Origin: Calditrichota bacterium
GTDB lineage: Bacteria > Calditrichota > Calditrichia > Calditrichales > Calditrichaceae
Length of the DNA: 25,067 nt
Assembly (NCBI GenBank): GCA_024278715.1
Contig: JAJRSN010000480.1
Coordinates: 1-25,067, forward strand
Reading direction: 5' to 3'
A model generated the notes under the pieces. The model was not told the origin of the DNA, searched no databases, and was given only the letters and a program-made list of their open reading frames with translations. The translations under genes and the position numbers were made by a program. Below are positions 14,374-22,858 of the stretch, in pieces. Numbering within the stretch: position 1 is the first letter of the stretch; every line of letters starts with the position of its first letter.

Positions 14374-16863
14374 ATGTTTCTGGATATGTTCAAGTATAAG
14401 GGAAAATTTACTTCCATCGCCGGTCGCCGCAATATTAAAAATTATCAGAATCTCTATTTGATGATTAAGAAAAAAACAAATGAAGGCGAGTTGCCTCTCC
14501 ACCCGGAAAACAACTATTGGGGAGATAACGAACTTGCCCGAAACATCTATCAGAAAAAGTATTTTGTTAAAGACCTTAACAACAAATTAATGGAAAAGCG
14601 TCCGGAAGATCTTTTCAATCGAGTCGCCTCTTTTATTGCCGCCATTGAAACCGATCCCAAAAAGCAGGAAGAATGGGCTATCCGGTTTTACAAATACATG
14701 TACGAGGGGTATTTTATACCCGGCGGTCGCGTGCTCGCCGGAGCCGGAGACCTGTATCGTTTAAAAACTTTGGCAAATTGTTTTGTTACTCAAATCGAAG
14801 ACGACAACATCGAATCCATCTATCAGGCTGCGTATGAATGCGCCCGAACTTACTCATTCGGCGGGGGAATCGGCGTTGATATTTCCATCCTCAGACCGAA
14901 AGATTCGGTTGTTCACAACGCCGCAGACACCTCGACGGGCGCGGTTTCGTTCATAGAGCTGTTCTCGTTGACAACCGGCTTGATCGGACAGAGCGGACGG
15001 CGCGGTGCTCTTATGCTCACGGTTGACATTAAACACCCGGATGTAATCGATTTCATTAAAGTCAAAAAAACCCCTAACTGGGTCACCAAGCAAGTGGTTG
15101 AACAATTAAAATGGTCGAACCAGTTCGATAATTATCAGCTGAAAGAAATTGAAAAACAGGTAATGGAGAACACGCAAATACGATTTGCCAATATCAGCAT
15201 CAAGGCTTCCGACGAATTCATGCAGGCTGTATCCGAGCAAAAAACTTACGGCAAAAATAAAATTCTGGTTTACAAAAAATTCAACAAAAATATCGTGGCT
15301 CACGCCTATCTGGAAGACACCCAACATTACGCAATTCAGATTCCCGCTAAAAACATCGAAGAATACGAGCTTTTTAAAGTGTTCAGTGACATCAGCTCCT
15401 TAAATGATTTTCTGTACAAAAATTATGAAATAATCATCACCGAAACCGATCTGGACGATCCGAACAAACGGGACGTATTTGGCGATCTTGTATTGCCTAT
15501 TGAAAGAGAGCCCTTCGATTTGGCTGTTCGTTACAGCGGCGACTTTATGCTTTATTTTGCTTCCAAGCCGAGCGGAGAAATTCGCCGATTGATTAAAGCG
15601 CGGGAAATCTGGGACGCCTTTATCGAAGGCAACTACAAAACAGCAGAACCGGGCTTGATTTTTTGGAGTAATATGAGCAAGTATTCGCCTTCAAATTATG
15701 TGGGGCGTCCGATCTCATGTACCAATCCCTGCGCCGAAGTTCCTCTGGAAAACGGCGGAGCCTGCAATCTTGCTTCCATTAATCTATCCCGTCTGGTAAA
15801 AAACGGCTATCGTCGAAACGCCGAAATTGACTGGGAAACTTTAAAAGACGTGATAAAGACTACCGTCCGCTTTCTGGATAATGTTGTCAGCTGGAATGAA
15901 ATCCTTAATCCGCTGGAAAAACAACGAAAAGCCGCGGCGGAAACGCGTCGTTTGGGGTTGGGTATTATGGGCGCCGCCGACATGCTCAATCAACTCGGCA
16001 TTCCTTACGATTCCGACGAAGGAATCGGGCTTCTGGAAAAAGTAATGGAAACCATAACAAATGTCGCTTATCAGGCTTCGGCGGAATTGGCTGCCGAAAA
16101 AGGAGCCTCGCCCATTTTTGATTTTGAAAAATATTCTCAGGGTCCCTTTTTTAAAGACGCGCTGTCTCCCGAAACGCAAAAATTAATCGAAGAAAAGGGA
16201 TTAAGAAACATCGCCTTATTAGCCATAGCTCCCACGGGGTCAATCAGCAATATCGCGCTTAGCTTTAAAAACGGCAACAAACATTATCTCGGGGTATCTT
16301 CGGGAATCGAACCCATCTTCGCTCTTTATTATACGCGCCGTTCAGAATCCTTTGGCAATCAGTTCTTTAAGGTATTTCATTCCACCATCCAGGCTTATAT
16401 CGATCTTCACAACATGCAGGATAAAGTTGTCTCGGCGCAGACCGAAGCGGAATTAACCGAGTATTTACCCAATTTCTTTTTTAGAACCGCGCATCACATC
16501 AATGCCGAGAAACGCGTGGACATTCAGGGTCGTTGTCAAAAATACGTTGATCACAGCATTTCTTCGACGGTCAATCTTCCGGAAACAATCGAACCCGAGG
16601 TTATTTCCAATATTTATTTAATGGCGTGGAGAAAAGGTTTAAAGGGCATTACCATTTACAGAGACGGTAGCCGCCACCCTATTTTAAGCGTTGACGGACA
16701 AAAGACCGAATTCCAGAAAACAAAAGAAAAATTGTTTAAAATTTTGTTGGCAAATACGAAAGAAGAAGTTACATTAAAAGGAGACGACGTTATTTTAACG
16801 CCCGACGAAAAATTAACGACGGTCTATCATTATTTAAAATCACGTGAGCACAAAAACTCATAA
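14374..16863 (+). CDS. nrdJ: Class II (adenosylcobalamin-dependent) ribonucleotide reductase, catalytic subunit of a split NrdJ
   Basis: An 829-residue reductase that converts ribonucleotides to deoxyribonucleotides using a radical made from coenzyme B12. The radical site is N451-P-C453-A-E455, where C453 is the predicted thiyl radical residue. The substrate-reducing cysteine pair is C136 (LANCFVTQ) with C464 (GGACNLASINL). Other class II landmarks are SFGGGIGVDISILRP (161-175), SGRRGALMLT and IAPTGSISNI. The stretch between about 235 and 400 appears to be a family insertion. The chain ends shortly after KGITIYRDGSRHPI and a poorly conserved tail, without the usual C-terminal CxxC region. That region is supplied by the next gene 22 bases downstream. 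GAGG lies nine bases before the ATG. Class II enzymes work with or without oxygen. Confidence 0.93.
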   Translation: MFLDMFKYKGKFTSIAGRRNIKNYQNLYLMIKKKTNEGELPLHPENNYWGDNELARNIYQKKYFVKDLNNKLMEKRPEDLFNRVASFIAAIETDPKKQEEWAIRFYKYMYEGYFIPGGRVLAGAGDLYRLKTLANCFVTQIEDDNIESIYQAAYECARTYSFGGGIGVDISILRPKDSVVHNAADTSTGAVSFIELFSLTTGLIGQSGRRGALMLTVDIKHPDVIDFIKVKKTPNWVTKQVVEQLKWSNQFDNYQLKEIEKQVMENTQIRFANISIKASDEFMQAVSEQKTYGKNKILVYKKFNKNIVAHAYLEDTQHYAIQIPAKNIEEYELFKVFSDISSLNDFLYKNYEIIITETDLDDPNKRDVFGDLVLPIEREPFDLAVRYSGDFMLYFASKPSGEIRRLIKAREIWDAFIEGNYKTAEPGLIFWSNMSKYSPSNYVGRPISCTNPCAEVPLENGGACNLASINLSRLVKNGYRRNAEIDWETLKDVIKTTVRFLDNVVSWNEILNPLEKQRKAAAETRRLGLGIMGAADMLNQLGIPYDSDEGIGLLEKVMETITNVAYQASAELAAEKGASPIFDFEKYSQGPFFKDALSPETQKLIEEKGLRNIALLAIAPTGSISNIALSFKNGNKHYLGVSSGIEPIFALYYTRRSESFGNQFFKVFHSTIQAYIDLHNMQDKVVSAQTEAELTEYLPNFFFRTAHHINAEKRVDIQGRCQKYVDHSISSTVNLPETIEPEVISNIYLMAWRKGLKGITIYRDGSRHPILSVDGQKTEFQKTKEKLFKILLANTKEEVTLKGDDVILTPDEKLTTVYHYLKSREHKNS

Positions 16864-16885
16864 ATAAAAGGAGTTTTAAAAGATT

Positions 16886-17509
16886 ATGTTTAAAATCAAG
16901 GATCAAAACTTCGAAATTAAAGAGGTCAAACACGAAGAACCCCTTGATAATATTACCGATCATATTTTAGAGCGTCCGGATGTGGTTAACGCCAAGGTCT
17001 ATCGTTTACGCAGCGGTTTTGTGAAACACAGCGTTTATATCACTCTCGGTTATATCACTCAAAACGGTCGGAATCGACCCATCGAAATTTTTATCAACAG
17101 TAAAGATTTGACCAAGAATGCAGAATACGCCGTGTTGACCCGGCTGATTTCGGCGATCTTTCGCAAATCGGCAAATCCGGTTTTTATTCTGGAAGAATTA
17201 AGCAGCATTCACGATCCGAACGGCGGATACCATAAAGACGGAAAATACATCCATTCCTTTTATTCCGAAATTGCGGATGTGATCGAACGCTTTTTCCGCG
17301 AAATCGGTTGTATGAACGAAGAAAGTGAAGAAGAAACTTCCATCGCCCTTGAAGTTTCCAAAGTTCTTAATCCAGAACCGGAAATAAAAACTCAGACCAA
17401 CAGCGAATATTTTATTTGTCCCGATTGTAATCAAAAAAGCGTGAAAATGGAAAACGGCTGTTTAACCTGCATTAATCCCGAATGCGGTTACAGCAAGTGT
17501 GATCATTAA
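16886..17509 (+). CDS. TSCPD / zinc-ribbon C-terminal part of split NrdJ (NrdJb-like)
   Basis: A 207-residue protein matching what is normally the C-terminus of one-piece NrdJ. The first 145 residues form the TSCPD-type domain (RLRSGFVKHSVYITLGY, FINSKDLTKNAEYAVLTRLISAIFR in two parts around 41-94). The tail carries CPDC (178-181), C192-x2-C195 and C200...C205 ending CGYSKC. In NrdJ such cysteines are thought to pass electrons from thioredoxin to the active-site pair C136/C464 of the large subunit. The gene starts 22 bases after the large subunit with AAGGAG upstream, so the two should be made together. The arrangement parallels nrdJa/nrdJb of Pseudomonas aeruginosa as I recall it. A sequencing break is unlikely because the downstream gene has its own start and ribosome site. 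Confidence 0.88.
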   Translation: MFKIKDQNFEIKEVKHEEPLDNITDHILERPDVVNAKVYRLRSGFVKHSVYITLGYITQNGRNRPIEIFINSKDLTKNAEYAVLTRLISAIFRKSANPVFILEELSSIHDPNGGYHKDGKYIHSFYSEIADVIERFFREIGCMNEESEEETSIALEVSKVLNPEPEIKTQTNSEYFICPDCNQKSVKMENGCLTCINPECGYSKCDH

Positions 17510-17532
17510 AAAATTGCCTTTCGTTTAAATTT

Positions 17533-17567
17533 TGCCCCGTTTGCCTACGCATTCGGGGTATTTTTTT
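17533..17567 (+). terminator. Rho-independent terminator after the ribonucleotide reductase genes
   Basis: Stem TGCCCCG/CGGGGTA (one G-T pair) around a 14-base loop, followed by seven T residues, 24 bases past the stop codon. Confidence 0.85.
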
Positions 17568-17817
17568 AACATACCGAAGATAATGCCACTACTTAACATC
17601 TTTCCGATATTACATCTAAACCGCAGAGACGAAGAGAGTGTTTGAACCATGATTAAAAGGATTAAATGATTGCCATGATTGGGCAAAATTAAAATCAAGG
17701 CAATCGGGTAAATCAAGAAAATCAAGGTCAAGGTTCGGACAATCAATCAAATTTTGCAATCAATAAGCAAATATTGTTAAGTTCGATTCACAGTTATTTA
17801 CTTTAACCGGAATTATC
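17568..17817. other. Intergenic stretch with phrase repeat, upstream of the ABC ATPase gene
   Basis: Together with the terminator this makes a 308-base gap. It contains the word ACCGCAGAGACGAAGAGAGT (17620-17639), a relative of the one near 13058, followed directly by the large imperfect inverted repeat at 17642-17737. A weak promoter-like TTGCAA/TTAAGT pair lies near 17754-17782. No gene is apparent on either strand. Confidence 0.6.
17642..17737. repeat. Imperfect long inverted repeat built from GATT/AATC words
   Basis: The left half reads TTGAACCATGATTAAAAGGA, then ATTAAATGATTGCCATGATT. The right half is its approximate reverse complement (AATCAAGG, CAATCGGG, AAATCAAG, AATCAAGGTCAAGGTTC). 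GAACC at 17644 pairs with GGTTC at 17732. The arms are about 43-45 bases with an unpaired centre near 17686-17692. Confidence 0.7.
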
Positions 17818-18627
17818 ATGACAGAACCCGTTATTGATATCGAAAATATTACTTTTGCCTACGGCGAAAAACCGGTACTCTTTGATATTAACCTGAAAAT
17901 TCAACCGGGAGAATTTATCGGGATTATCGGACCGAACGGCGTCGGCAAGTCAACATTGTTAAAAATCCTCGCCGTGCTTTACCCGCCAAGCGCCGGCAAT
18001 TTCCGATTATTCGGCAAACCGTTGCCAAAATGGCGCCGAAAAGAAATTGCCCGAAAAATCGGTTACGTTCCTCAGGGCGTCGAATTGTCGTTTTCTTTTT
18101 CCGTTCGCGAAGTGATAGAAATGGGAAGGTACCCCTACCTGCAGGGCGTCCCGGGCGCTGATCCGGAAGGATCGGCAATGATTCAAAAGGCGATTGAGTT
18201 GGTGGATTTGCGAGGGCTGGAATCCCGTCTTTTTCCGTCATTAAGCGGCGGCGAAAAACAACGCGTGCTCATCGCCAGTGTGCTGGCTCAGGATACCGAT
18301 GTTTTTCTTTTGGACGAGCCCACCTCCGCTCTGGACTTAAAACATCAGATAGCGATTCTCAAATTGCTGAAACAACTGAGCCGCAAAGAAAATAAGACGG
18401 TGATTCTTGTTACCCACGAGGTCAACCTGGCGGCGCAATTTTGCGAACGCCTGCTTTTATTGCACAAAGGTAAAATCGTCAAAGACGGCAAACCGGACGA
18501 AGTTCTTCAATTTGATTTAATACAAAAGGTGTACGGCGTTGATGTGTATATCGACATCAATCCGTTTACCAAATCCATTTATATTTTGCCCTTTGATTTA
18601 AAGGACGGAAACTCCGAAGGGGAATAA
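17818..18627 (+). CDS. ABC transporter ATP-binding protein, FecE/BtuD (iron-siderophore/cobalamin) type
   Basis: A 269-residue ATPase complete with Walker A GPNGVGKST (38-46), Q-loop GYVPQ (82-86), signature LSGGEKQR (142-149), Walker B VFLLDEP (162-168), D-loop SALD and switch His200. The YAFGEKPV-like opening and the VREVIEMGRYPYLQG segment after the Q-loop are typical of the FecCD-linked class that imports ferric siderophores, heme or vitamin B12. No permease or binding-protein gene is in the window, so it is an orphan here. Its neighbours (corrinoid adenosyltransferase, B12-dependent reductase, and a microcompartment likely to need B12) make a BtuD role attractive, but iron uptake fits the sequence equally. 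Its stop codon lies only 11 bases from the stop of the oppositely transcribed pduT, with no terminator visible between. Confidence 0.88.
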   Translation: MTEPVIDIENITFAYGEKPVLFDINLKIQPGEFIGIIGPNGVGKSTLLKILAVLYPPSAGNFRLFGKPLPKWRRKEIARKIGYVPQGVELSFSFSVREVIEMGRYPYLQGVPGADPEGSAMIQKAIELVDLRGLESRLFPSLSGGEKQRVLIASVLAQDTDVFLLDEPTSALDLKHQIAILKLLKQLSRKENKTVILVTHEVNLAAQFCERLLLLHKGKIVKDGKPDEVLQFDLIQKVYGVDVYIDINPFTKSIYILPFDLKDGNSEGE

Positions 18628-18638
18628 TTTTTGAAGGA

Positions 18639-19190
18639 TTAAATATATTCTTCGATAATCTCTTTTCTGGGCGAGGGAATAACCACTTTTTCGACCAACA
18701 AACCCTTTTTCTCGATCACTGCTGCTCCGGCGTCCACGGCTGCCTGCACGGCGCCCACTTCTCCGGTCAATGTCACATAGCCTTTTCCGCCGATCGCCAT
18801 AGCCAGATGAACGTTAATCAATTTTACTTCGGCTGCTTTAACGGCGGCGTCCGCGGCTTCGATTACCGATGCCACGGAAAATCCTTCAATCACGCCCAAC
18901 GCCTGTATTTCGGGAAGACGAGAAACGCCGCTGATAGCGGGAAAAACATCGGGATGGACATTGGGAATTATGAAATAGTCCACAACCGTATGCGCGCCCG
19001 TTTTTACTCCGATTTCAATACTGGCGTTAACCGCGTCCACATCGCCGCTAATTAACACCATGTATTTACCCGGGCAGATGGTTCTGTTGACCACAATTTC
19101 CACATCGGCGCGTTTTAAAACCGCGTCCGCCACTTCATAGCCCCTGGCAATACTGGATGTTTCCACAATTCCTATGGCTGCGCCTTTCAT
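18639..19190 (-). CDS. pduT: Trimeric BMC-T shell protein with pore cysteine (PduT-like)
   Basis: A 183-residue microcompartment shell protein made of two fused BMC domains, about 1-90 (AIGIVETSSIARGYEVADA) and 95-175 (ALGVIEGFSVASVIEAADAA). The first domain contains NRTICPGKYM with C39 at the place where Salmonella PduT has C38, the residue that holds a 4Fe-4S cluster in the trimer pore. The following IPNVHPDVFPAISG linker is also PduT-like (LPNIHPSVLPAISG as I remember it). The protein would seat in the shell facets and could pass electrons across the shell. Its gene is last in the operon, 14 bases after the stop of pduS, with GGAGG before the ATG. PduS/PduT pairing supports an electron-transfer role. 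Confidence 0.93.
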   Translation of the reverse strand: MKGAAIGIVETSSIARGYEVADAVLKRADVEIVVNRTICPGKYMVLISGDVDAVNASIEIGVKTGAHTVVDYFIIPNVHPDVFPAISGVSRLPEIQALGVIEGFSVASVIEAADAAVKAAEVKLINVHLAMAIGGKGYVTLTGEVGAVQAAVDAGAAVIEKKGLLVEKVVIPSPRKEIIEEYI

Positions 19191-19204
19191 CCCAATGTCC
19201 TCCG

Positions 19205-20545
19205 TTAACTGCGCTCTATGGCAATGGTGTTGTTTTCAATACTCACAACCCGACCGTCAATGCTGGCGTGCACCGGACAGCCCAATTGATCAGGCAAAAC
19301 ATCGGCTATTTTTTGCCCGCGTTTAACCTGTTCTCCCACCCGAACCGTCGGTTTTGCCGGAGCTCCTATGTGCGAGTTCAACGGTAGAACCACCCTTTCC
19401 GGTTTTAGCTCGATTTCTTGATAACGAGCCGCCCTGTTGTAGGATGTCAGTCCCAAACGTCTGTAAACCGTTGATATGGGAACTTCCCTGCCTTCTCTTG
19501 CCGGATGAACGTCCCTGAACAGAACTTCCAATTCTTCCCGGGTGCGCGAAAGTCCCCTCTCCCGCAAAAGTTGTTTGGCATCTACGCACATATTTTTAGG
19601 ATCGAGACCTTCGGGACAGGCTATCATTGTGCAAACATTGCATTCGCAGCAATATTGAGCCCACAAACTGGCGCGTTCTTTGGCTTCTCCGGTCATCAGC
19701 AAATTGCGCATCACCTTGTGCGGTTCGATGGGATAACCAAGAATGTAACGGGGACACATTTCGGTGCAGAGGGTGCATTGGTCGCATTGCCCGTGTCCGA
19801 TTCGGGTGTAGGTTTCTCTTGGCGTGGTTTTACGTTTTGCCAAATAATGATCCGAAGGCAAAACGATTAATCCGCCCAGGGTTTTGCTTACCGGTTTGTT
19901 CAGGTCCGTTTCCGCGCCGCCCATCATCACGCCGCCGGTTAAAATCAAAGGATTCGAAACCGTTAATCCTCCGGCTAAATCGATGCAATCCCCAAACGAT
20001 GTTCCCACCGGAACTTTGACGGTTACCGGTTTTTGCACTTCTCCGGTCACGGTGAGAAATTTATCAACAACGGGTTTATCTTCATCAACCGCGCGGGCGA
20101 TATTTACAATGGTCTCCACATTATCCACCACACAACCCACCTGCAAGGGAATCCCTCCCGGCGGGATTCTTTTTCCGGTGATTTCATAAACCAGAACATA
20201 TTCGTCGCCAGCCGGATAAACGTCTTCGTAAATAAAAAACTCATAGCCGTATTTTTGAGCGGTTGTTTGATATCTGTCGGCGACGTCCCTGTTTTTTTCT
20301 TTTAAAGCGATTGTTACCCGGCTTGCTCCGGTGATTTGCTGCATTATTTTCAAACCGAGGAACAAATATTCGCCTTCCCTGAGCATGGTTTCGCGGTCTT
20401 TGTACAATAAGGGTTCGCACTCGGCTCCGTTGGCGATAATGTGTTCCACCCGAGCGTCCAGCTTTTTGTAAGTGGGAAAACCTGCGCCTCCGGCTCCGAT
20501 AATTCCCGCCCGTCTTATTTTTTCGAGAATCTCGCTCTTTTCCAT
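19205..20545 (-). CDS. pduS: PduS-like Fe-S flavoprotein (corrinoid/NAD redox subunit)
   Basis: A 446-residue RnfC-related protein. The nucleotide-binding start is AGIIGAGGAGFPTYKKL (13-29), followed by ANGAECEPLL and VDNVETIVNIA, the FMN/NADH-binding region shared with RnfC and complex I NuoF. Two 4Fe-4S sites are complete: C254-x2-C257-x2-C260-x3-C264P, and C299-x2-C302-x2-C305-x4-C310P. A C-terminal biotinyl/SLBB-like part (VRVGEQVKRGQKIADV) ends the chain. PduS of Salmonella reduces cobalamin for re-adenosylation inside the Pdu compartment and associates with PduT. Here it could do that or regenerate NAD for EutE by exporting electrons through PduT. The start codon overlaps the eutJ stop by one base (TAATG), which indicates translational coupling. 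Confidence 0.93.
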   Translation of the reverse strand: MEKSEILEKIRRAGIIGAGGAGFPTYKKLDARVEHIIANGAECEPLLYKDRETMLREGEYLFLGLKIMQQITGASRVTIALKEKNRDVADRYQTTAQKYGYEFFIYEDVYPAGDEYVLVYEITGKRIPPGGIPLQVGCVVDNVETIVNIARAVDEDKPVVDKFLTVTGEVQKPVTVKVPVGTSFGDCIDLAGGLTVSNPLILTGGVMMGGAETDLNKPVSKTLGGLIVLPSDHYLAKRKTTPRETYTRIGHGQCDQCTLCTEMCPRYILGYPIEPHKVMRNLLMTGEAKERASLWAQYCCECNVCTMIACPEGLDPKNMCVDAKQLLRERGLSRTREELEVLFRDVHPAREGREVPISTVYRRLGLTSYNRAARYQEIELKPERVVLPLNSHIGAPAKPTVRVGEQVKRGQKIADVLPDQLGCPVHASIDGRVVSIENNTIAIERS

Positions 20546-21369
20546 TATCCGTTATCCTGTGTTGTTCGATAAGAAGCAATGGCTAAAGGCGTTAAAAACA
20601 AAGGCTGATGCGGAAGAATCCACTGAACGTCGGGGATTTCCTGCTTTAGCACATCGACAATCCCCGGAAAGCAGCAGGTGCCTCCGGAAAGGTAGATTGT
20701 TTTTACATCAAACGACTTTAAATGCAGCCTGACAATATCAGCCATTTTCCTGAAAACGGGTTCGATCACCGGCATCAGCGTACTCGCGGAGCCGTTGCGT
20801 TTCATTCTTTCGGCTTCTTCAAAACTGATTCGGCGGTTTCCCGCGATAGTAAGCGTGACATGATGCCCGCCCGTCGGTTCGTCCGCGGTGTAAATAATTT
20901 TACCTTCTTTGGCAACCGAAAGCCCTGTGGTTCCGCCGCCGATATCCACCACAGCGCCTTCGTCTATCTGCAGCAAACGAACCACGCTCGAAGGTTCGTC
21001 GATGATCGCTTCGACCTTTAAACCCGAGTTTTCGACCACATTGCGCGAAATGCGCGGATCGGTTCCCGGAGGGAATGAAGCGATTGCCGATGTGATTTCT
21101 ATTTGCAGTTTTTGGTTTGCCTGTTTAACCAATTTTTTTACAATGTCAATGGCGCCGATGTAATCGATCACCACTCCGTCGCGCACAACTTCCGCCCATT
21201 CCATAAAGGCAGCCAGCGGCTCTCCCAGCTCGTCGGTAACCGTAACCACGATGTTTGCGGTTCCCAAATCAATCCCTACGTGCCAATTGTCGGGCGCGGC
21301 AACCGGCGTGGCATCGTTCACCAGCCGCTCAATTTTTTGCAGCCGTTTATTCACCAGTTCCAGCTTCAT
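20545..21369 (-). CDS. eutJ: EutJ, actin/Hsp70-fold microcompartment chaperone-like ATPase
   Basis: A 274-residue protein of the ASKHA fold. Phosphate-binding loops are IDLGTANIVV (33-42) and VVDIGGGTTGLS (141-151). ASFPPGTDPRISRNV (98-112) and AGNRRISFEEAE are nearly the same as in Escherichia coli EutJ. The length is also close (278 there). EutJ is proposed to act as a chaperone-like ATPase for eut enzymes, but its biochemical role is not settled. The gene sits nine bases after eutE with GGAG ahead of the ATG and overlaps pduS by one base. Its placement directly after eutE is the same as in the enterobacterial eut operon. Confidence 0.93.
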   Translation of the reverse strand: MKLELVNKRLQKIERLVNDATPVAAPDNWHVGIDLGTANIVVTVTDELGEPLAAFMEWAEVVRDGVVIDYIGAIDIVKKLVKQANQKLQIEITSAIASFPPGTDPRISRNVVENSGLKVEAIIDEPSSVVRLLQIDEGAVVDIGGGTTGLSVAKEGKIIYTADEPTGGHHVTLTIAGNRRISFEEAERMKRNGSASTLMPVIEPVFRKMADIVRLHLKSFDVKTIYLSGGTCCFPGIVDVLKQEIPDVQWILPHQPLFLTPLAIASYRTTQDNG

Positions 21370-21378
21370 AATTCTCCA

Positions 21379-22788
21379 TCAAACAATACGAAAATGATCC
21401 ACAACCACGCAGCGACGTAAACGGACAAAAGAACGCGCCGAGGTTACCCCCTCGCCTGTCGGGGTTGTAATGGTCATCGAAGTCCAGCCTTCGCCGCCAA
21501 AGCCCAAACCGGCAAGGCAGGGACCGTTCTTCACAAAAATACTGGTATTGATTTCGTTTGCCATGCGATCCATGTGATCGATGTTTCTTGAATGCATGGC
21601 TGCGGTATGATGATAACCGTGTTCCAGTTCAATAGCCAAATCAATTCCTTTGTCGGCGTCCGGAACCCGAATCACCGGAATTACCGGCATCATCAATTCC
21701 AATGTGGCAAAGGGATGGTCTTTATCCGTTTCAACGAAGAGCAGACGCGTGTCTTCTGGAACATTCAAACCAATTTCTTTGGCAAGTTTAAAAGCGTCTT
21801 TTCCGACCCATTTGCGGTTAATGTGCGCATCAGAGCCGGGATAATCGTTTAAAATGACGCGGGCTAATTCTTCCGCCTGTTGAACCGTTAATTCAACAGC
21901 CTGATGCTTCTTCATTTCTTCTTTCAATTGATCGGTAATACGGTCAACGGCAATGATTTCTTTTTCATCACAACAGACGATATTGTTATCGAACGACGCG
22001 CCCCACACAATATCTCTGGCTGCCTTGGGAATATTAGCGGTTTCGTCCACCACAACCGGCGGATTACCGGCTCCGGCAGCCATCAGACGTTTATCGGTGA
22101 TCTTTCGGGCGGCTTTTACAACGGATTCGCCGCCGGTAACCACCAGCAAATCAATTCCCGGATAGGTAAAGAGTTTTTGCGCGGTTTCTATGGAAGGTTC
22201 GGCTACCGTGGTTAAAAGCGTCGAAGGACCGCCGACCGATTCAACGGCTTTGTTGAGAATATCAATGGTGCGATGAGAGACGTTTTTCGCCGCCGGATGC
22301 GGAGCGAACACCACGCCGTTGCCCGCCGCCACCATGCTGATGGAATTATTGATAACCGTAGCCGCGGGATTTGTGGAAGGCGTTACCGAAGCGATGACGC
22401 CCCAGGCTGCGTTTTCGATAAGCGTTAAACCGTGGTCGCCTGATAGCGCCCGCGGCTGCAAATCTTCAATGCCCGGGGTCGATTCAGCCTGAGAAATATT
22501 CTTGGCTATTTTGTCTTCGACCCGACCCATACCCGTTTCTTTTACCGCCATTTCAGCCAGCTCTCGGGCGTATTTAACCCCGGCTTCGCGGATGGCTTGG
22601 ATGATGCGTCCCCTTAGCTCAAGCTTGCGAATTTGCTTTTGAGCCCGATGCGCCGCTTCAACCGCGTCATCCAAAGATTCAAACACGCCCAAAGGAAGAT
22701 TTTTAGAGCCGCGTTTCGGCTCCCCTTTCTCCAATTGAGCAAGGACGGTATCCACAATCTGAGCAATTTGTTTATCATCTAAATGCAT
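21379..22788 (-). CDS. eutE: CoA-acylating acetaldehyde dehydrogenase EutE
   Basis: A 469-residue aldehyde dehydrogenase that oxidises acetaldehyde (or a related aldehyde) to the acyl-CoA with NAD inside the compartment. The first 18 residues (MHLDDKQIAQIVDTVLAQ) are a short amphipathic helix of the type that targets PduP/EutE into shells, followed by a charged linker. The body shows SVTPSTNPAATVINN (134-148), LLVVTGGESVV and AAGAGNPPVVVDE. The catalytic cysteine is C272 in FDNNIVCCDEKE, aligned by eye with the FDNNIICADEK of E. coli EutE. The adjacent C273 is extra. The C-terminus (GEGVTSARSFVRLRRCVVVD) is also EutE-like. The product would need a phosphotransacylase. The EutD homologue in this operon has lost key residues. 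Confidence 0.95.
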   Translation of the reverse strand: MHLDDKQIAQIVDTVLAQLEKGEPKRGSKNLPLGVFESLDDAVEAAHRAQKQIRKLELRGRIIQAIREAGVKYARELAEMAVKETGMGRVEDKIAKNISQAESTPGIEDLQPRALSGDHGLTLIENAAWGVIASVTPSTNPAATVINNSISMVAAGNGVVFAPHPAAKNVSHRTIDILNKAVESVGGPSTLLTTVAEPSIETAQKLFTYPGIDLLVVTGGESVVKAARKITDKRLMAAGAGNPPVVVDETANIPKAARDIVWGASFDNNIVCCDEKEIIAVDRITDQLKEEMKKHQAVELTVQQAEELARVILNDYPGSDAHINRKWVGKDAFKLAKEIGLNVPEDTRLLFVETDKDHPFATLELMMPVIPVIRVPDADKGIDLAIELEHGYHHTAAMHSRNIDHMDRMANEINTSIFVKNGPCLAGLGFGGEGWTSMTITTPTGEGVTSARSFVRLRRCVVVDHFRIV

Positions 22789-22819
22789 AATGTTTCCTCA
22801 TTTAAGGAATTTTGGACTG

Positions 22820-22846
22820 AAATACTGCTCAGTAAAATTAGTATTT
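22820..22846. promoter_or_regulatory. Stem-loop between the shell genes and eutE
   Basis: AAATACT and AGTATTT form a perfect 7-bp stem with a 13-base loop in the 70-base gap between the second eutM and eutE. It has no adjacent T run. Such elements between abundant shell genes and enzyme genes can protect the upstream messenger. That role is inference, and the stem is AT-rich and weak. Confidence 0.4.
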
Positions 22847-22858
22847 TAATATCCGAGT

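Noticed and set aside
17525..17746. 73-codon minus-strand hydrophobic frame
   Set aside because: Covers the terminator and the long inverted repeat. The hydrophobicity comes from AATC/GATT words, and no ribosome site is present.
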